Below, one piece after another: positions 1 to 8,047 of a stretch of 64,000 nt of DNA. The notes under the pieces are model-generated. The model had not been told where the DNA came from. It saw only the letters and a program-made list of their open reading frames with translations, and searched no databases. The stretch is taken from contig CBDCNI010000001.1 of the NCBI GenBank assembly GCA_965219175.1, positions 2,108,001 to 2,172,000 on the forward strand, read 5' to 3'. The stretch's first letter is position 1; each line of letters opens with the position of its first letter. Origin of the DNA: JBBPZK01 sp965219175 (GTDB lineage Bacteria; Actinomycetota; Rubrobacteria; Rubrobacterales; Rubrobacteraceae). A program made the translations under genes and the position numbers.

Positions 1-471
1 GAGCTTGTCTTCTCCGAACCCAAGAACGCCAGCCGCCGCACCGTGGATCTTCCCCGGAGGACCGTGGAGGCGCTCAAAGACCACCGGAAGCGGCAGGCGG
101 AGGAGAGGCTCAAGGCGGGGGCTGATTGGGAGGATCACGGGCTCATCTTCGCTACCCACAAGGGCACGCTCCTGGACGCCCAGAACGTCGTCAATCGCTC
201 CTTCAAGCCTCTGCTGAAGCGCGCCGGACTCCCGGATATACGCTGGCACGACCTGCGCCACACCTGCGCAACCCTGCTTCTCTCCAAAGGCGTCCATCCC
301 AAGTACGTCCAAACGCTCCTGGGACACGCCAGCATCGCTCTCACGCTCGACCTCTACAGTCACTGGGCGCCGGGGATGGGCAAGCAGGCGGCGAGCGCGA
401 TGGACGACGCCCTCGACGAAGCCGATAGCCAGGACGAAGATGAGGAAGGGAAGGACGTCCTCAAAGGATAG
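1..471 (+). CDS. Tyrosine recombinase (integrase), C-terminal part; 5' end lies outside the window
   Basis: The frame is open from base 1, so the N-terminus and the first catalytic arginine lie upstream of the window. The visible 156 residues hold the rest of the phage-integrase catalytic domain: HDLRHT (His-x-x-Arg), then LLGHAS with the second histidine, then the nucleophile tyrosine in LDLYSHW. The tail is acidic (DEADSQDEDEEGK). Such enzymes cut and join DNA at attachment sites, often in tRNA genes. A tRNA-Thr gene ends 3.3 kb downstream with its 3' end facing this gene, so this is probably the integrase of an island inserted at that tRNA. The family is clear; which element it mobilises is inference. 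Confidence 0.9.
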   Translation, partial: ELVFSEPKNASRRTVDLPRRTVEALKDHRKRQAEERLKAGADWEDHGLIFATHKGTLLDAQNVVNRSFKPLLKRAGLPDIRWHDLRHTCATLLLSKGVHPKYVQTLLGHASIALTLDLYSHWAPGMGKQAASAMDDALDEADSQDEDEEGKDVLKG

Positions 472-487
472 TTTCTTTCTCGTACGT

Positions 488-497
488 GTAGCTCCCG
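488..497 (+). repeat. 10-bp direct repeat, left copy (second copy at 3641-3650)
   Basis: GTAGCTCCCG occurs 17 bases after the integrase stop and again directly after the stop of the SIR2 gene, in the same orientation. The two copies bracket exactly the one AT-richer gene. This may mark how that cargo gene was inserted, but ten bases is short enough to arise by chance. Confidence 0.35.
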
Positions 498-549
498 GTA
501 GAATAGGTTTGTCAGCAGAAATGTATCGTTTCTTTCGTGGAGGTCACTT

Positions 550-3500
550 TTGATAAGCGATAGAATAATGTCGGAAGCTATTGAGACCGTATGCGATCGG
601 CTTTCAGAGCGCACCGCAACTCTCTTCCTGGGTGCTGGTATTAATGGAAACGTAAAGGACAATGGTGGCGAATCTTTTCCGCTAGGCCAAGGCCTTAGCC
701 ATTGGATTTCTACAGACTTGCTCAACGCTCCAAGCTTGGACGCTTCTCTCGAAGAGGCGGCAGAGATGTCTCGTTACCGCTGCGGCGAAGATTCAGTAAA
801 CAAGTATCTGTACGAAGGTTTTTCACGCTTCAAGCCTTCCACCGCACATCTGGCCTTGGTTCAACTTCCATGGGATGTCATTTATACTACGAACTACGAC
901 CTCCTCGTTGAGGAAGCTGCAGCGTTAATTCCTAATGAAGCAGTAGGTGTTATCCGCCCAGTGTCTTCTACTGCCACGGATCTATCATCCTTCACAGAGG
1001 ACGATATCCTTTACTACAAGCTTCATGGGAGTATCGACTCAGCGAATACTACAGAGGGACGTTTGGTCCTCACTAGGGAGGACTATAGACACTATCAAGT
1101 ACACAGGAAGCCCTTATTCAAGAGACTAGAGCGTGATCTTTTGAGCAGGACTTTTGTCTTCGTCGGGTACTCGCTACGCGACTCGAATTTCAAGGACATC
1201 CTACAAGACTGCCGGGACGAGTTAGGTGCAAAGACGCTGCCCCTCAGCTATGCGGTGCTACGCGACTTCTCCGAAGTCGAAGAGACTTTCTGGCGCGAGA
1301 AATACAATATACAGTTACTGAGTAGCGATGCCGGCGAGTTTCTGAGTTGCTTGAAGGATACGTGGGTCGGTCAAGAGCGATCGGTTGTGCCTCTAGAGGC
1401 CAGAAAATCCAAAGAGTACCTACAGGTCGATCAAGCAACGCGGTTTCACAAGGTCGCCGAATCTTTCTACCGTGTTCGCCGCTCCGACTGTACCGGTCAA
1501 AGCAACGCGAAACTGTTCTTTCGAGGAGGTGAGCCCTCTTGGGCCGACATTCGTGACGAGGTAGCGCCAAAGCGAGACGAGTACTGGGCAGTTTTGGAAG
1601 CGATGTTTCCCGAGCTAGCAAACCCCAGCTTACCGACAAACGCTTACTTGATAACAGGGGCAGCAGGAACCGGGAAGACTACGCTAGCACGTACCCTAGC
1701 CTACGACTTATCTGACGAGTTCATAGTTCTTGCGCACATACCCGGAACTCCCCTCGACGCGAGATTCCTTGCACCTCTAGTAGATGAAGAGAATCCTCAA
1801 AGAATTCTCCTTTTGGTTCGTCATGCTGCGGAGCACGCGCACGCTTTAGGACAATTCCTGGATGAATCGCGTGATAGATCAATACCCGTAACTGTTCTCC
1901 TTGAGGAGCGGAAGAATCAGTGGAATGTGGCAGGCCCAGCAATTCGCGGTCGGCTTGCGCCGGCTGAATTTACTCTAGGCTCACTGTCCGGTACCGAAAT
2001 TGAAGACATTTTGGATGCTCTCCAGAAAAACGAAGCTCTGGGCAAACTAACGGGAGCTACGCGCGACTATCAGATCGACCATTTCACGGAACTTGCGACC
2101 AAAGAACTGATCGTTGCACTGCGTGAACTGACTTCCGACAGTTCATTCGACGAAATAGTCAGGGATGAGTTCGAAAGAATACCATCGGAAGTTGCAAAGC
2201 AAACCTACACTTATGTGGCAGCCTTAGGTCAGCTTAATCTACCAGTGAGGTACGAGATTCTCGTCCCCCTACTCGATGTGCGCGCTGATCAACTTGGCTC
2301 AGAGATTTTCCAGCCAACAGAAGGTGTGTTGATCTCCGGCGAGGAGTCTGGAGGATCCCGACACACTGTCGGTTTTAACCTGAGGACGCGACATCCCGTA
2401 ATTGCCTCTATAATCTTTGACTTAGTGGCTTCCGACGACGAGTCGAAGTTTGCTATAGTCAACGATCTGTTAACTCAAATGGATCCAGGCTATCCTGAGG
2501 ATCGTCGGGTGTTGGACTCTATCGTCCGCGGTAAAGAACTGGTAGATACTATAGCGTCGCATGAGAAACGACGGTCAATATATGAGCGCCTAGAAAGCAT
2601 TCTGCCAAATAGTTCTTATGTATTTGTACACCGCTCTATCCTAGAAAGGCGGCTCAACGAGCCCGAGCTCGCTGTCCGCTATGCAAGGAAGGCGGTAGAG
2701 CTAGACAGGTACAACCCGACTGCATTGACTACGCTTGGCTTCGCCCTTGAACTCGAAGCGCGCCATATGGAATTCAGCCCGCGACGTCAAGCACTCATCG
2801 TTGAAGCTTCCAAACTGTTCGAAGACGTGATCAGACGCGACCCCAAGAACCCGTATGGATACATAGGCAAGGTAACCATACTCAAGCAAATGATTGACAG
2901 AGAAGAAGACGAAGAGCAGAAAAAGCTGCTTCAGGCTAACGAGTTGTCGCTTTTAGAGGAAGCATACGAGGCGACCGAGGAATCAAATATTATCGCCACC
3001 AACTTGGCTGATGCGCGCGAGCGAATTGACAATTTGGACACCGCGATTGAAGTCATAACAGCCGGTCTCGAGAAAGCTCCAACAGACAACAGGCTGCGGG
3101 GACTGTGGATACGTTTTGAGATGGAAGCTCATAACCTACCAGAAGCTCTCGACATAGCTATAGAAGGAGCAAGGATAGACCCTACGTCATGGCGGATGCA
3201 AAGATACATCGCACGTTTAAAGAAGGCCCTGGACGAACCCGTGGATGCCGTGAAGGGCCATTACGAAGCGGCGATCAGGCATAATAGGGGCAGCATCGCC
3301 CTCCTATCAGAGCTAGGAGCCTATTTATTCATCAATGGTAGGCAGCAGGAGGCTTACCCGGTCTTTTCCCAAGCGAGTAACCTTGCTACGAACAGTTCCG
3401 AGAGGCGCAAGATCCGCGAAAGATGGGAAGATCACGATGGCAAGGAGCGCGTGTTTTCGGGGAGGATAGAATCCATTGGTGGGGCTATAGCGCGCGCTAT

Positions 3501-3639
3501 GGCTATACCAGATAACTTCGAGGCCTCCTTTTGGAGGAATCTTCCCAAGCTGTCAGACTTGCGTGTGGGAGATCCAATCGAGTTCCACGTACGCTTCAAT
3601 GCCCAGGGACCAGTGGCACGTATCCTCCTGAATACATAG
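550..3639 (+). CDS. SIR2-domain / P-loop NTPase / TPR protein, probable anti-phage defence effector
   Basis: This is a 1029-residue protein with four recognisable parts. An N-terminal SIR2-like NAD-binding domain shows GAGIN at 28-32, TTNYD at 113-117, LHGS with the likely catalytic His159, and FVGYSLRD at 204-211. A P-loop GAAGTGKTT follows at 370-378, suggesting a STAND-type ATPase. TPR-like helical repeats fill roughly 680-960. The last 61 residues resemble a cold-shock/OB fold (GRIESIGG, then VGDPIEFHVRFNAQGPVARI). SIR2 domains in this setting usually destroy NAD+ after phage sensing, as in Avs5/DSR-like proteins; that role is inferred. The start is TTG, chosen for GGAGG just upstream; ATG at 568 has no Shine-Dalgarno. 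The gene is clearly less GC-rich than its neighbours, which fits transfer on the island. Confidence 0.85.
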   Translation: MISDRIMSEAIETVCDRLSERTATLFLGAGINGNVKDNGGESFPLGQGLSHWISTDLLNAPSLDASLEEAAEMSRYRCGEDSVNKYLYEGFSRFKPSTAHLALVQLPWDVIYTTNYDLLVEEAAALIPNEAVGVIRPVSSTATDLSSFTEDDILYYKLHGSIDSANTTEGRLVLTREDYRHYQVHRKPLFKRLERDLLSRTFVFVGYSLRDSNFKDILQDCRDELGAKTLPLSYAVLRDFSEVEETFWREKYNIQLLSSDAGEFLSCLKDTWVGQERSVVPLEARKSKEYLQVDQATRFHKVAESFYRVRRSDCTGQSNAKLFFRGGEPSWADIRDEVAPKRDEYWAVLEAMFPELANPSLPTNAYLITGAAGTGKTTLARTLAYDLSDEFIVLAHIPGTPLDARFLAPLVDEENPQRILLLVRHAAEHAHALGQFLDESRDRSIPVTVLLEERKNQWNVAGPAIRGRLAPAEFTLGSLSGTEIEDILDALQKNEALGKLTGATRDYQIDHFTELATKELIVALRELTSDSSFDEIVRDEFERIPSEVAKQTYTYVAALGQLNLPVRYEILVPLLDVRADQLGSEIFQPTEGVLISGEESGGSRHTVGFNLRTRHPVIASIIFDLVASDDESKFAIVNDLLTQMDPGYPEDRRVLDSIVRGKELVDTIASHEKRRSIYERLESILPNSSYVFVHRSILERRLNEPELAVRYARKAVELDRYNPTALTTLGFALELEARHMEFSPRRQALIVEASKLFEDVIRRDPKNPYGYIGKVTILKQMIDREEDEEQKKLLQANELSLLEEAYEATEESNIIATNLADARERIDNLDTAIEVITAGLEKAPTDNRLRGLWIRFEMEAHNLPEALDIAIEGARIDPTSWRMQRYIARLKKALDEPVDAVKGHYEAAIRHNRGSIALLSELGAYLFINGRQQEAYPVFSQASNLATNSSERRKIRERWEDHDGKERVFSGRIESIGGAIARAMAIPDNFEASFWRNLPKLSDLRVGDPIEFHVRFNAQGPVARILLNT

Positions 3640-3651
3640 GGTAGCTCCCGC

Positions 3652-3673
3652 GTTGGTGTACGGGTTGGTGTAC
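3652..3673 (+). repeat. Two tandem GTTGGTGTAC repeats near the tRNA attachment site
   Basis: GTTGGTGTAC occurs at 3652-3661 and 3664-3673, a 12-base period, between the defence gene and the 3' end of tRNA-Thr. Short direct repeats beside an attachment core are typical of integrase arm-type binding sites. That reading is inference from position. Confidence 0.35.
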
Positions 3674-3678
3674 AGAGG

Positions 3679-3698
3679 CCCCGGTCGAGTCGCCGGGG
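3679..3698 (+). terminator. Probable terminator of the SIR2 gene
   Basis: A 6-bp G/C stem, CCCCGG/CCGGGG, has an 8-base loop and is followed by a T-rich run (GTTTCACTGTTTTGCATTTT). It lies about 40 bases after the stop codon of the SIR2-domain gene. Confidence 0.5.
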
Positions 3699-3744
3699 GT
3701 TTCACTGTTTTGCATTTTGCCTGCAAATCGTGAGAAAAAAAGAG

Positions 3745-3817
3745 AGCCGACGAGCGGACTCGAACCGCTGACCTGCTCATTACGAGTGAGCTGCTCTACC
3801 TGCTGAGCTACGTCGGC
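3745..3817 (-). tRNA. tRNA-Thr (anticodon CGT)
   Basis: Read on the minus strand, the acceptor stem GCCGACG pairs with CGTCGGC. The D arm is GCTC/GAGC, the anticodon stem is GCTCA/TGAGC with loop CTCGTAA (anticodon CGT, reading ACG), and the T arm carries TTCGAGT. Length is 73 bases with T as discriminator; CCA is not encoded. The 3' end points towards the integrase at the window start, the usual geometry for island insertion into the 3' end of a tRNA gene. Confidence 0.95.
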
Positions 3818-3832
3818 TTGTTTCGGGCGAAG

Positions 3833-3838
3833 AGTATA
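3833..3838 (-). promoter_or_regulatory. -10 box of the tRNA-Thr promoter
   Basis: TATACT on the minus strand lies 15 bases before the tRNA 5' end, a suitable distance for a short 5' leader. No convincing -35 hexamer is visible at the usual spacing. Confidence 0.4.
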
Positions 3839-3863
3839 CCGCAGCGTGTCCAGGCTTTCATGT

Positions 3864-4289
3864 CTACTGGATGAGGTCTCCTACCTTCATAGTACCCCGC
3901 TCTATTAGCTCTATGCGGTAGCCGTCGGGGTCGACCACGAATGCTATGCGGTAGTCGTGTCCCTCGACCGTCATCGTCTTGGGTTGGAGCGCGACCTCGA
4001 CACTACTTTGCTCTAGTTTCGCTACCGTGCCTTCGAGGTTGTCCACAGTAAACGCGACGTGGGAGTATCCGTCTCCCGTGTCGTAGGGTTCGCTTTGATC
4101 GTGGTTGTGGGTAAGCTCGAGCATCGGTTGTGACGCGCCAGCCTCCATCGCGAAGAAGTAGTTAGTCGCCGTGTCGAAGTGCATCTCCCCCACCAACTTC
4201 ATCCCAAGCTTACCAGCGTAGAAGTCCTTGCTCTTCTCAGGGTCCAATATACGATAGCAAGTGTGTATGTAAGTAGCGCCCACTGACAC
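3864..4289 (-). CDS. Glyoxalase I / VOC-family metalloenzyme
   Basis: This 141-residue protein is the normal length for a single-chain lactoylglutathione-lyase-like VOC protein. The expected metal ligands are in order: His in YIHTCYRILD, Glu in MLELTHNH, His in GYSHVAFTVD, Glu in YRIELIER. The phrase RILDPEKSKDFY is typical of glyoxalase I. Actinomycetes mostly lack glutathione, so another thiol adduct or a related VOC reaction is possible. It starts at GTG with GAAAGGGAC upstream. It lies between tRNA-Thr and the alkane locus and looks monocistronic, so nothing ties it to its neighbours. Confidence 0.82.
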   Translation of the reverse strand: MSVGATYIHTCYRILDPEKSKDFYAGKLGMKLVGEMHFDTATNYFFAMEAGASQPMLELTHNHDQSEPYDTGDGYSHVAFTVDNLEGTVAKLEQSSVEVALQPKTMTVEGHDYRIAFVVDPDGYRIELIERGTMKVGDLIQ

Positions 4290-4365
4290 GTCCCTTTCTT
4301 ATTAATTTCGGAGCCTGCGACTATATAGGTTATGTTACCCTCGCGCCCGTTCCGATCAACAAGAT

Positions 4366-4406
4366 GGACCTGCTCCGGGGAGGTGTTATCTTCCCGGAGC
4401 AGGTCC
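4366..4406 (-). terminator. Strong hairpin after the glycerol-dehydrogenase-like gene
   Basis: A perfect 14-bp inverted repeat (GGACCTGCTCCGGG at 4366-4379, complement at 4393-4406) has a 13-base loop. It lies 12 bases past the stop of the minus-strand gene at 4418. The following T content is modest. It probably ends the long monooxygenase/chaperonin transcript. Confidence 0.65.
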
Positions 4407-4417
4407 GAACGGTCTAT

Positions 4418-5563
4418 CTAGTTGGCGACGGCTGGAAGCTCGGCCTCGCCGGCGATGAACGCCCGGCGTTGGCGGCCGAAAGCGTCGGCGGCGAGCATGG
4501 CGTCCACGACCATTTGGGGATATACGTCGAAGGGCTCGTTGTGGATGGTCTCACCCTCCGCGCAGGCGGCGTCGGCTACCTGCTTCAGGTCTTGACGACT
4601 CGCTTCTTCGACCCCGATATCTTCCAGGGTTACCGGCAGACCGACTTCCAGGCAGAAGTCCACTACTTCCTCGACGATTTCCGCCGGGCGTTCTTCGAGC
4701 ATGAGCATGGAGATCACCCCGAACGCAACCTTCTCTCCGTGCCAGTAATCGTGCGTGCCTTCCAGGACCGTAAGACCGTTGTGGATGGAGTGGGCGGCCG
4801 CGAGCCCGCCGGACTCGAACCCGAGGCCCGAGAGCAAAGTGTTCGCCTCGACCACTTTTTCGACCGCCGATGTTACGGTTCCTTGCTCGGCCGCGAGCCG
4901 CGCCGCGAGACCGTACTCCAGCAAAGTGTCGTAGCAGAGCCGGGCAATCGTAACCGCCGCAAGCGTAGGCACGCCCCCGGACATCGCCTGCTTGCGGGTC
5001 CGCGACGAAGAGTCCGCCTCGAAGTACGTGGAGAGCCCGTCGCCTATCCCGGCAACCAGGAAACGAACCGGCGCACCGACGATAACAGAGGTGTCCACTA
5101 TGACCGCGTCCGGGTTGCGCCCGAAGAAACGGTATTCCTTAAACGCGCCGTCCTCGTCGTAGACTACAGACAGCGAGTTGGTCGGCGCGTCGGTCGACGC
5201 GATGGTCGGCACTATGACGAGCGGCAAACCGGCCGGGTGGGCCACGGCCTTGGCGGTATCCATCGTCTTCCCGCCACCGATGCCCACGACCGCGTCGGCG
5301 CCGCCTTCCGAAGCCGCTTTCGCTACGCGGTCTATCTCCGAGGGGGAACATTCACCGCCGAACTCGACACGCTTGGCCCCGGACAACGCATCGAGGTCGT
5401 CGCCCATGATCTCCGAGACGATCGGGTCGCTCAGGACCAGAGGAGACTCAGAACCCAACTGTTCCAGGACTTCACCCAGCCTGCTGACGGCGCCTCTCCC
5501 CTGGATGTACTTCCCCGGCGCCGCGAATACCGCGGCCAGCGGGCCTCCGCCATTCTTTTCCAT
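4418..5563 (-). CDS. gldA: Iron-containing glycerol dehydrogenase family oxidoreductase
   Basis: The 381-residue protein has the group III alcohol dehydrogenase layout. The NAD-binding loop is GIGGGKTMDTAKA, followed by PTIASTDAPTNSLSVVY. Metal ligands lie in GIGDGLSTYFEA (Asp), GLAAAHSIHNG (His) and HGEKVAFG (His). The family oxidises glycerol or related alcohols with NAD+. Here the gene is last in the alkane-oxidation cluster, 92 bases after the small upstream gene, so its real substrate may be an alcohol or diol from that pathway (inference). It starts at ATG with AAAGGAGG upstream. Hydroxyacetone-type chemistry or plain glycerol use remain possible. Confidence 0.85.
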   Translation of the reverse strand: MEKNGGGPLAAVFAAPGKYIQGRGAVSRLGEVLEQLGSESPLVLSDPIVSEIMGDDLDALSGAKRVEFGGECSPSEIDRVAKAASEGGADAVVGIGGGKTMDTAKAVAHPAGLPLVIVPTIASTDAPTNSLSVVYDEDGAFKEYRFFGRNPDAVIVDTSVIVGAPVRFLVAGIGDGLSTYFEADSSSRTRKQAMSGGVPTLAAVTIARLCYDTLLEYGLAARLAAEQGTVTSAVEKVVEANTLLSGLGFESGGLAAAHSIHNGLTVLEGTHDYWHGEKVAFGVISMLMLEERPAEIVEEVVDFCLEVGLPVTLEDIGVEEASRQDLKQVADAACAEGETIHNEPFDVYPQMVVDAMLAADAFGRQRRAFIAGEAELPAVAN

Positions 5564-5654
5564 CCCGAGACCTCCTTTATCGGTCTTTCTCTGTATCCAT
5601 TGTCTAGTCCCCTTTGTCTGCGTCCGCCCTTCTCGTGGATTGCGCGTATAGGAC

Positions 5655-5963
5655 TCAACTTTGTTTCGATGTTTCCCGGTCGATCTGCTCTCTCACCCCC
5701 GGCGGTGGACCCTGGATATATAGCACCGAGCTCCACGACATGAAGAGGGTGGGATCCCCCACGTTCCGCTTGACTTCTATTCCAAGCGGTCCGTAGCTCT
5801 CCAGATAGAAAGATGTGGTTATGACCTCGGGCTGTCCTTTCACGGGCTTGGTTGGCTCGTTTGGGTCTATGTTCGGACCCGCCATGTAAGAAACAAAGAC
5901 CCAGTAATCGACCCAATCCGAAAGTACAGTCTCGCTCGGGGCCGGTCCTCCGTTCTGTTCCAC
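5655..5963 (-). CDS. Small protein of unknown function in the alkane-oxidation cluster
   Basis: This 102-residue protein belongs to no family I recognise. It is rich in Trp, Tyr and Pro, has no membrane segment or signal peptide, and contains DWVDYWVFVSY and LFMSWSSVLYIQGPPPG. The GTG start has an excellent AAGGAGG seven bases upstream, which argues that it is translated. It sits 24 bases after groEL and before the glycerol-dehydrogenase-like gene on the same strand, so it is probably cotranscribed with the cluster. A small accessory or beta-rich binding protein would fit, but nothing in the sequence fixes its role. Confidence 0.65.
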   Translation of the reverse strand: MEQNGGPAPSETVLSDWVDYWVFVSYMAGPNIDPNEPTKPVKGQPEVITTSFYLESYGPLGIEVKRNVGDPTLFMSWSSVLYIQGPPPGVREQIDRETSKQS

Positions 5964-5987
5964 CTCGCTACCTCCTTGACCTAAACA

Positions 5988-7619
5988 CTACATAAAGTCC
6001 ATGTTCATGCCGGCCCGGTTTACCGCCGCCGCGCCCATCGCCGCGTCGGGCTCGGCTATAACCACCTCGGTCGTAACGACCAAGCCACCGATAGAAGCCG
6101 CGTTCTGAAGCGCGGAGCGCGTTACCATGGCCGGGTCTATGACTCCGGCGGACACCAGATCCTCATACTCGCCGGTGAGGGCGTTAAACCCCATGCCGCC
6201 ACCCTGCGCGCGAACATTGCTCACCACGATAGAGCTGTCGGCTCCGGCGTTTGCGGCTATCTGCCGTATAGGAGCTTCGAGCGCCCGGTAGATGATTCTC
6301 GCACCCGTTCGCTCGTCATCTTCGAGAGAGTCGAGCATGTTGGCTACCGACTCCTGGGCGTGCAAGAGCGCCACGCCACCGCCAGGCACGATCCCCTCTT
6401 CGAGGGCGGCGCGGGTCGCGGAAAGGGCATCCTCTACGCGATGCTTTCTCTCCCTGAGCTCGGTCTCGGTAGCCGCGCCTACCTTGATAACGGATACGCT
6501 CCCGGCCAGCTTGGCCTGGCGCCCGTTGAGCTTCTCACGGTCGAAGTCCGAGGCGGTATTCTCAAGTTCGCCTTTGATCTGGGCGATGCGCTCCTGTATC
6601 CGCCCGGCGTCTCCCGCGCCGTCCACGATAACCGTTTCATCCTTGGTTATGATGATCTTACGAGCCTGGCCGAGTTGGGTGAGCTGAATCTTCTCCAGCT
6701 TCCTGCCGAGCTCTGCCGTAACGACCTCACCGCCGGTCAGGATGGCGATGTCTTCGAGCTGGCGTTTTCGCCGGTCGCCGAACCCCGGTCCCCTAACCGC
6801 CGCCACATCGAAAGTGCCGCGCATCTTATTGACGACTAGAGTCGCCAGCGCCTCACCCTCCAGGTCGTCGGCGATGATCAGGAGCGGGCGTCCCGCCTGC
6901 ATAACATTGTTGAGGATCGGGAGTAGGTTTTTGACGCTGCCGATCTTCTGGGCGGCGATCAGGATGTATGGATTTTCGAGTACCGCTTCCATCCGCTCCT
7001 GGTCAGTAACAAACTGGGGAGAGACATATCCTTTATCGAACTGCATCCCCTCGGTGAACTCTAGCTCCATGTGGAGGGTCTGCCCGTTCTCGACGTTCAC
7101 GACCCCATCCTTACCGACCTTGTCTATAGCGTCGGCGATAACGTTGCCGATCTCCTCACTGCGGGCCGAGATGGTACCCACCCTCGCAACCTCATCCCTA
7201 CCGGAGATCTCCGTGGCCTGCCCCCGGATCGCCTCGACGGCAACCTCGACCGCTTTTTCGATGCCACGGCGTAGGATCACCGGGTTGGCCCCGGCAGCGA
7301 CGTTCTTCAGACCCTCGTGTACGATGGCCCGCGCCAGGATCAACGCGGTGGTAGTACCGTCACCGGCGACGTCGTTGGTCTTGGTGGCGACTTCCAGGAC
7401 TAGTTGCGCGCCCTGATTCTCGAAGATATCTCCCAGCTCGATCTGGCGGGCTATAGTCACCCCGTCGTTGGTAATGGTCGGCGTACCGAAGGCCTGACCC
7501 AACACCACGTATTGTCCTTTCGGCCCGAGCGTTCCCCTGACCGAGTCGGCGAGTTTGTCCACGCCTCTTTCCAAAGCCCGCCGCGCATGGGTGTCGAACC
7601 TTAAATATTTGTGCGCCAC
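5988..7619 (-). CDS. groEL: Chaperonin GroEL (60 kDa), monooxygenase-cluster copy
   Basis: At 543 residues this is full-length GroEL. It shows TLGPKGQYVVL near the N-terminus, the ATPase motif GDGTTTA at about 85-92, and VPGGGVALL in the C-terminal half. The C-terminus ends NMDFM, without the usual Gly-Gly-Met tail. Mycobacterial mimABCD-type propane monooxygenase clusters carry a dedicated GroEL-like protein needed to fold the hydroxylase, and this gene occupies the equivalent place. Start is GTG after AAGGAGGGCTCGGA; groES is 26 bases upstream. A main housekeeping groEL probably exists elsewhere, which this window cannot show. Confidence 0.95.
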   Translation of the reverse strand: MAHKYLRFDTHARRALERGVDKLADSVRGTLGPKGQYVVLGQAFGTPTITNDGVTIARQIELGDIFENQGAQLVLEVATKTNDVAGDGTTTALILARAIVHEGLKNVAAGANPVILRRGIEKAVEVAVEAIRGQATEISGRDEVARVGTISARSEEIGNVIADAIDKVGKDGVVNVENGQTLHMELEFTEGMQFDKGYVSPQFVTDQERMEAVLENPYILIAAQKIGSVKNLLPILNNVMQAGRPLLIIADDLEGEALATLVVNKMRGTFDVAAVRGPGFGDRRKRQLEDIAILTGGEVVTAELGRKLEKIQLTQLGQARKIIITKDETVIVDGAGDAGRIQERIAQIKGELENTASDFDREKLNGRQAKLAGSVSVIKVGAATETELRERKHRVEDALSATRAALEEGIVPGGGVALLHAQESVANMLDSLEDDERTGARIIYRALEAPIRQIAANAGADSSIVVSNVRAQGGGMGFNALTGEYEDLVSAGVIDPAMVTRSALQNAASIGGLVVTTEVVIAEPDAAMGAAAVNRAGMNMDFM

Positions 7620-7645
7620 TCCGAGCCCTCCTTATCCAAATCCGG

Positions 7646-7912
7646 CTACCCTTCGACGAGGCCGAGCAGGTCGTCGGAGTCCAAGACCAGGTAACTTTCT
7701 TCGTTTAGTTTGATCTCCGTGCCGGAGTATTTTGCGAAGACCACTAAATCCCCTTCGCCCACGTTCCCGTCTTCTAAGTCCCCTACCGCTACAACCCTCG
7801 CGGTCTGTGGCTTATCTTTGGCGGTCTCGGGCAGCATGATTCCAGAGGACGTTTTCTCCTCCGCCTCTTCGATCTTGACCAGAGCCCTTTCACCAATGGG
7901 CCTGAACTTCAT
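7646..7912 (-). CDS. groES: Co-chaperonin GroES
   Basis: The 88-residue protein matches GroES, slightly shorter than usual. It begins MKFRPIGERALVKIEEAEEKTSSGI, with the mobile loop as EKTSSGIMLPETAKDKP, and ends with the beta-barrel strand SYLVLDSDDLLGLVEG. It caps the GroEL ring during ATP-driven folding. It lies directly before groEL on the same strand. No CIRCE-type heat-shock operator (TTAGCACTC inverted repeat) is visible upstream, so expression may follow the monooxygenase operon rather than heat shock (inference). Confidence 0.93.
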   Translation of the reverse strand: MKFRPIGERALVKIEEAEEKTSSGIMLPETAKDKPQTARVVAVGDLEDGNVGEGDLVVFAKYSGTEIKLNEESYLVLDSDDLLGLVEG

Positions 7913-8007
7913 CCTTCACAGCCTTTCACTTGTAGGACAGAGCATCTCCACTAGCAGTTGGTTCGACGATCAGGCTCCAAGATGTGTTGTTTAGTTGCAA
8001 CAATGGA

Positions 8008-8034
8008 GCGAGGCTGACAAGCAACCGGCCTCGC
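8008..8034 (-). terminator. Hairpin between adh and groES
   Basis: GCGAGGC/GCCTCGC with a 13-base loop lies just after the stop of the alcohol dehydrogenase gene. There is no good T-run, so it may only slow transcription or protect the transcript end before groES. Confidence 0.35.
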
Positions 8035-8047
8035 CCTATAGCTTGGA

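Noticed and set aside
4364..5743. A 459-codon plus-strand frame opposite the glycerol dehydrogenase gene
   Set aside because: Antisense shadow with Arg/Gly/Asp-rich composition; the minus-strand gene is a full GldA-family enzyme.
7913..8047. CIRCE heat-shock operator upstream of groES
   Set aside because: No TTAGCACTC inverted repeat or close variant is present.
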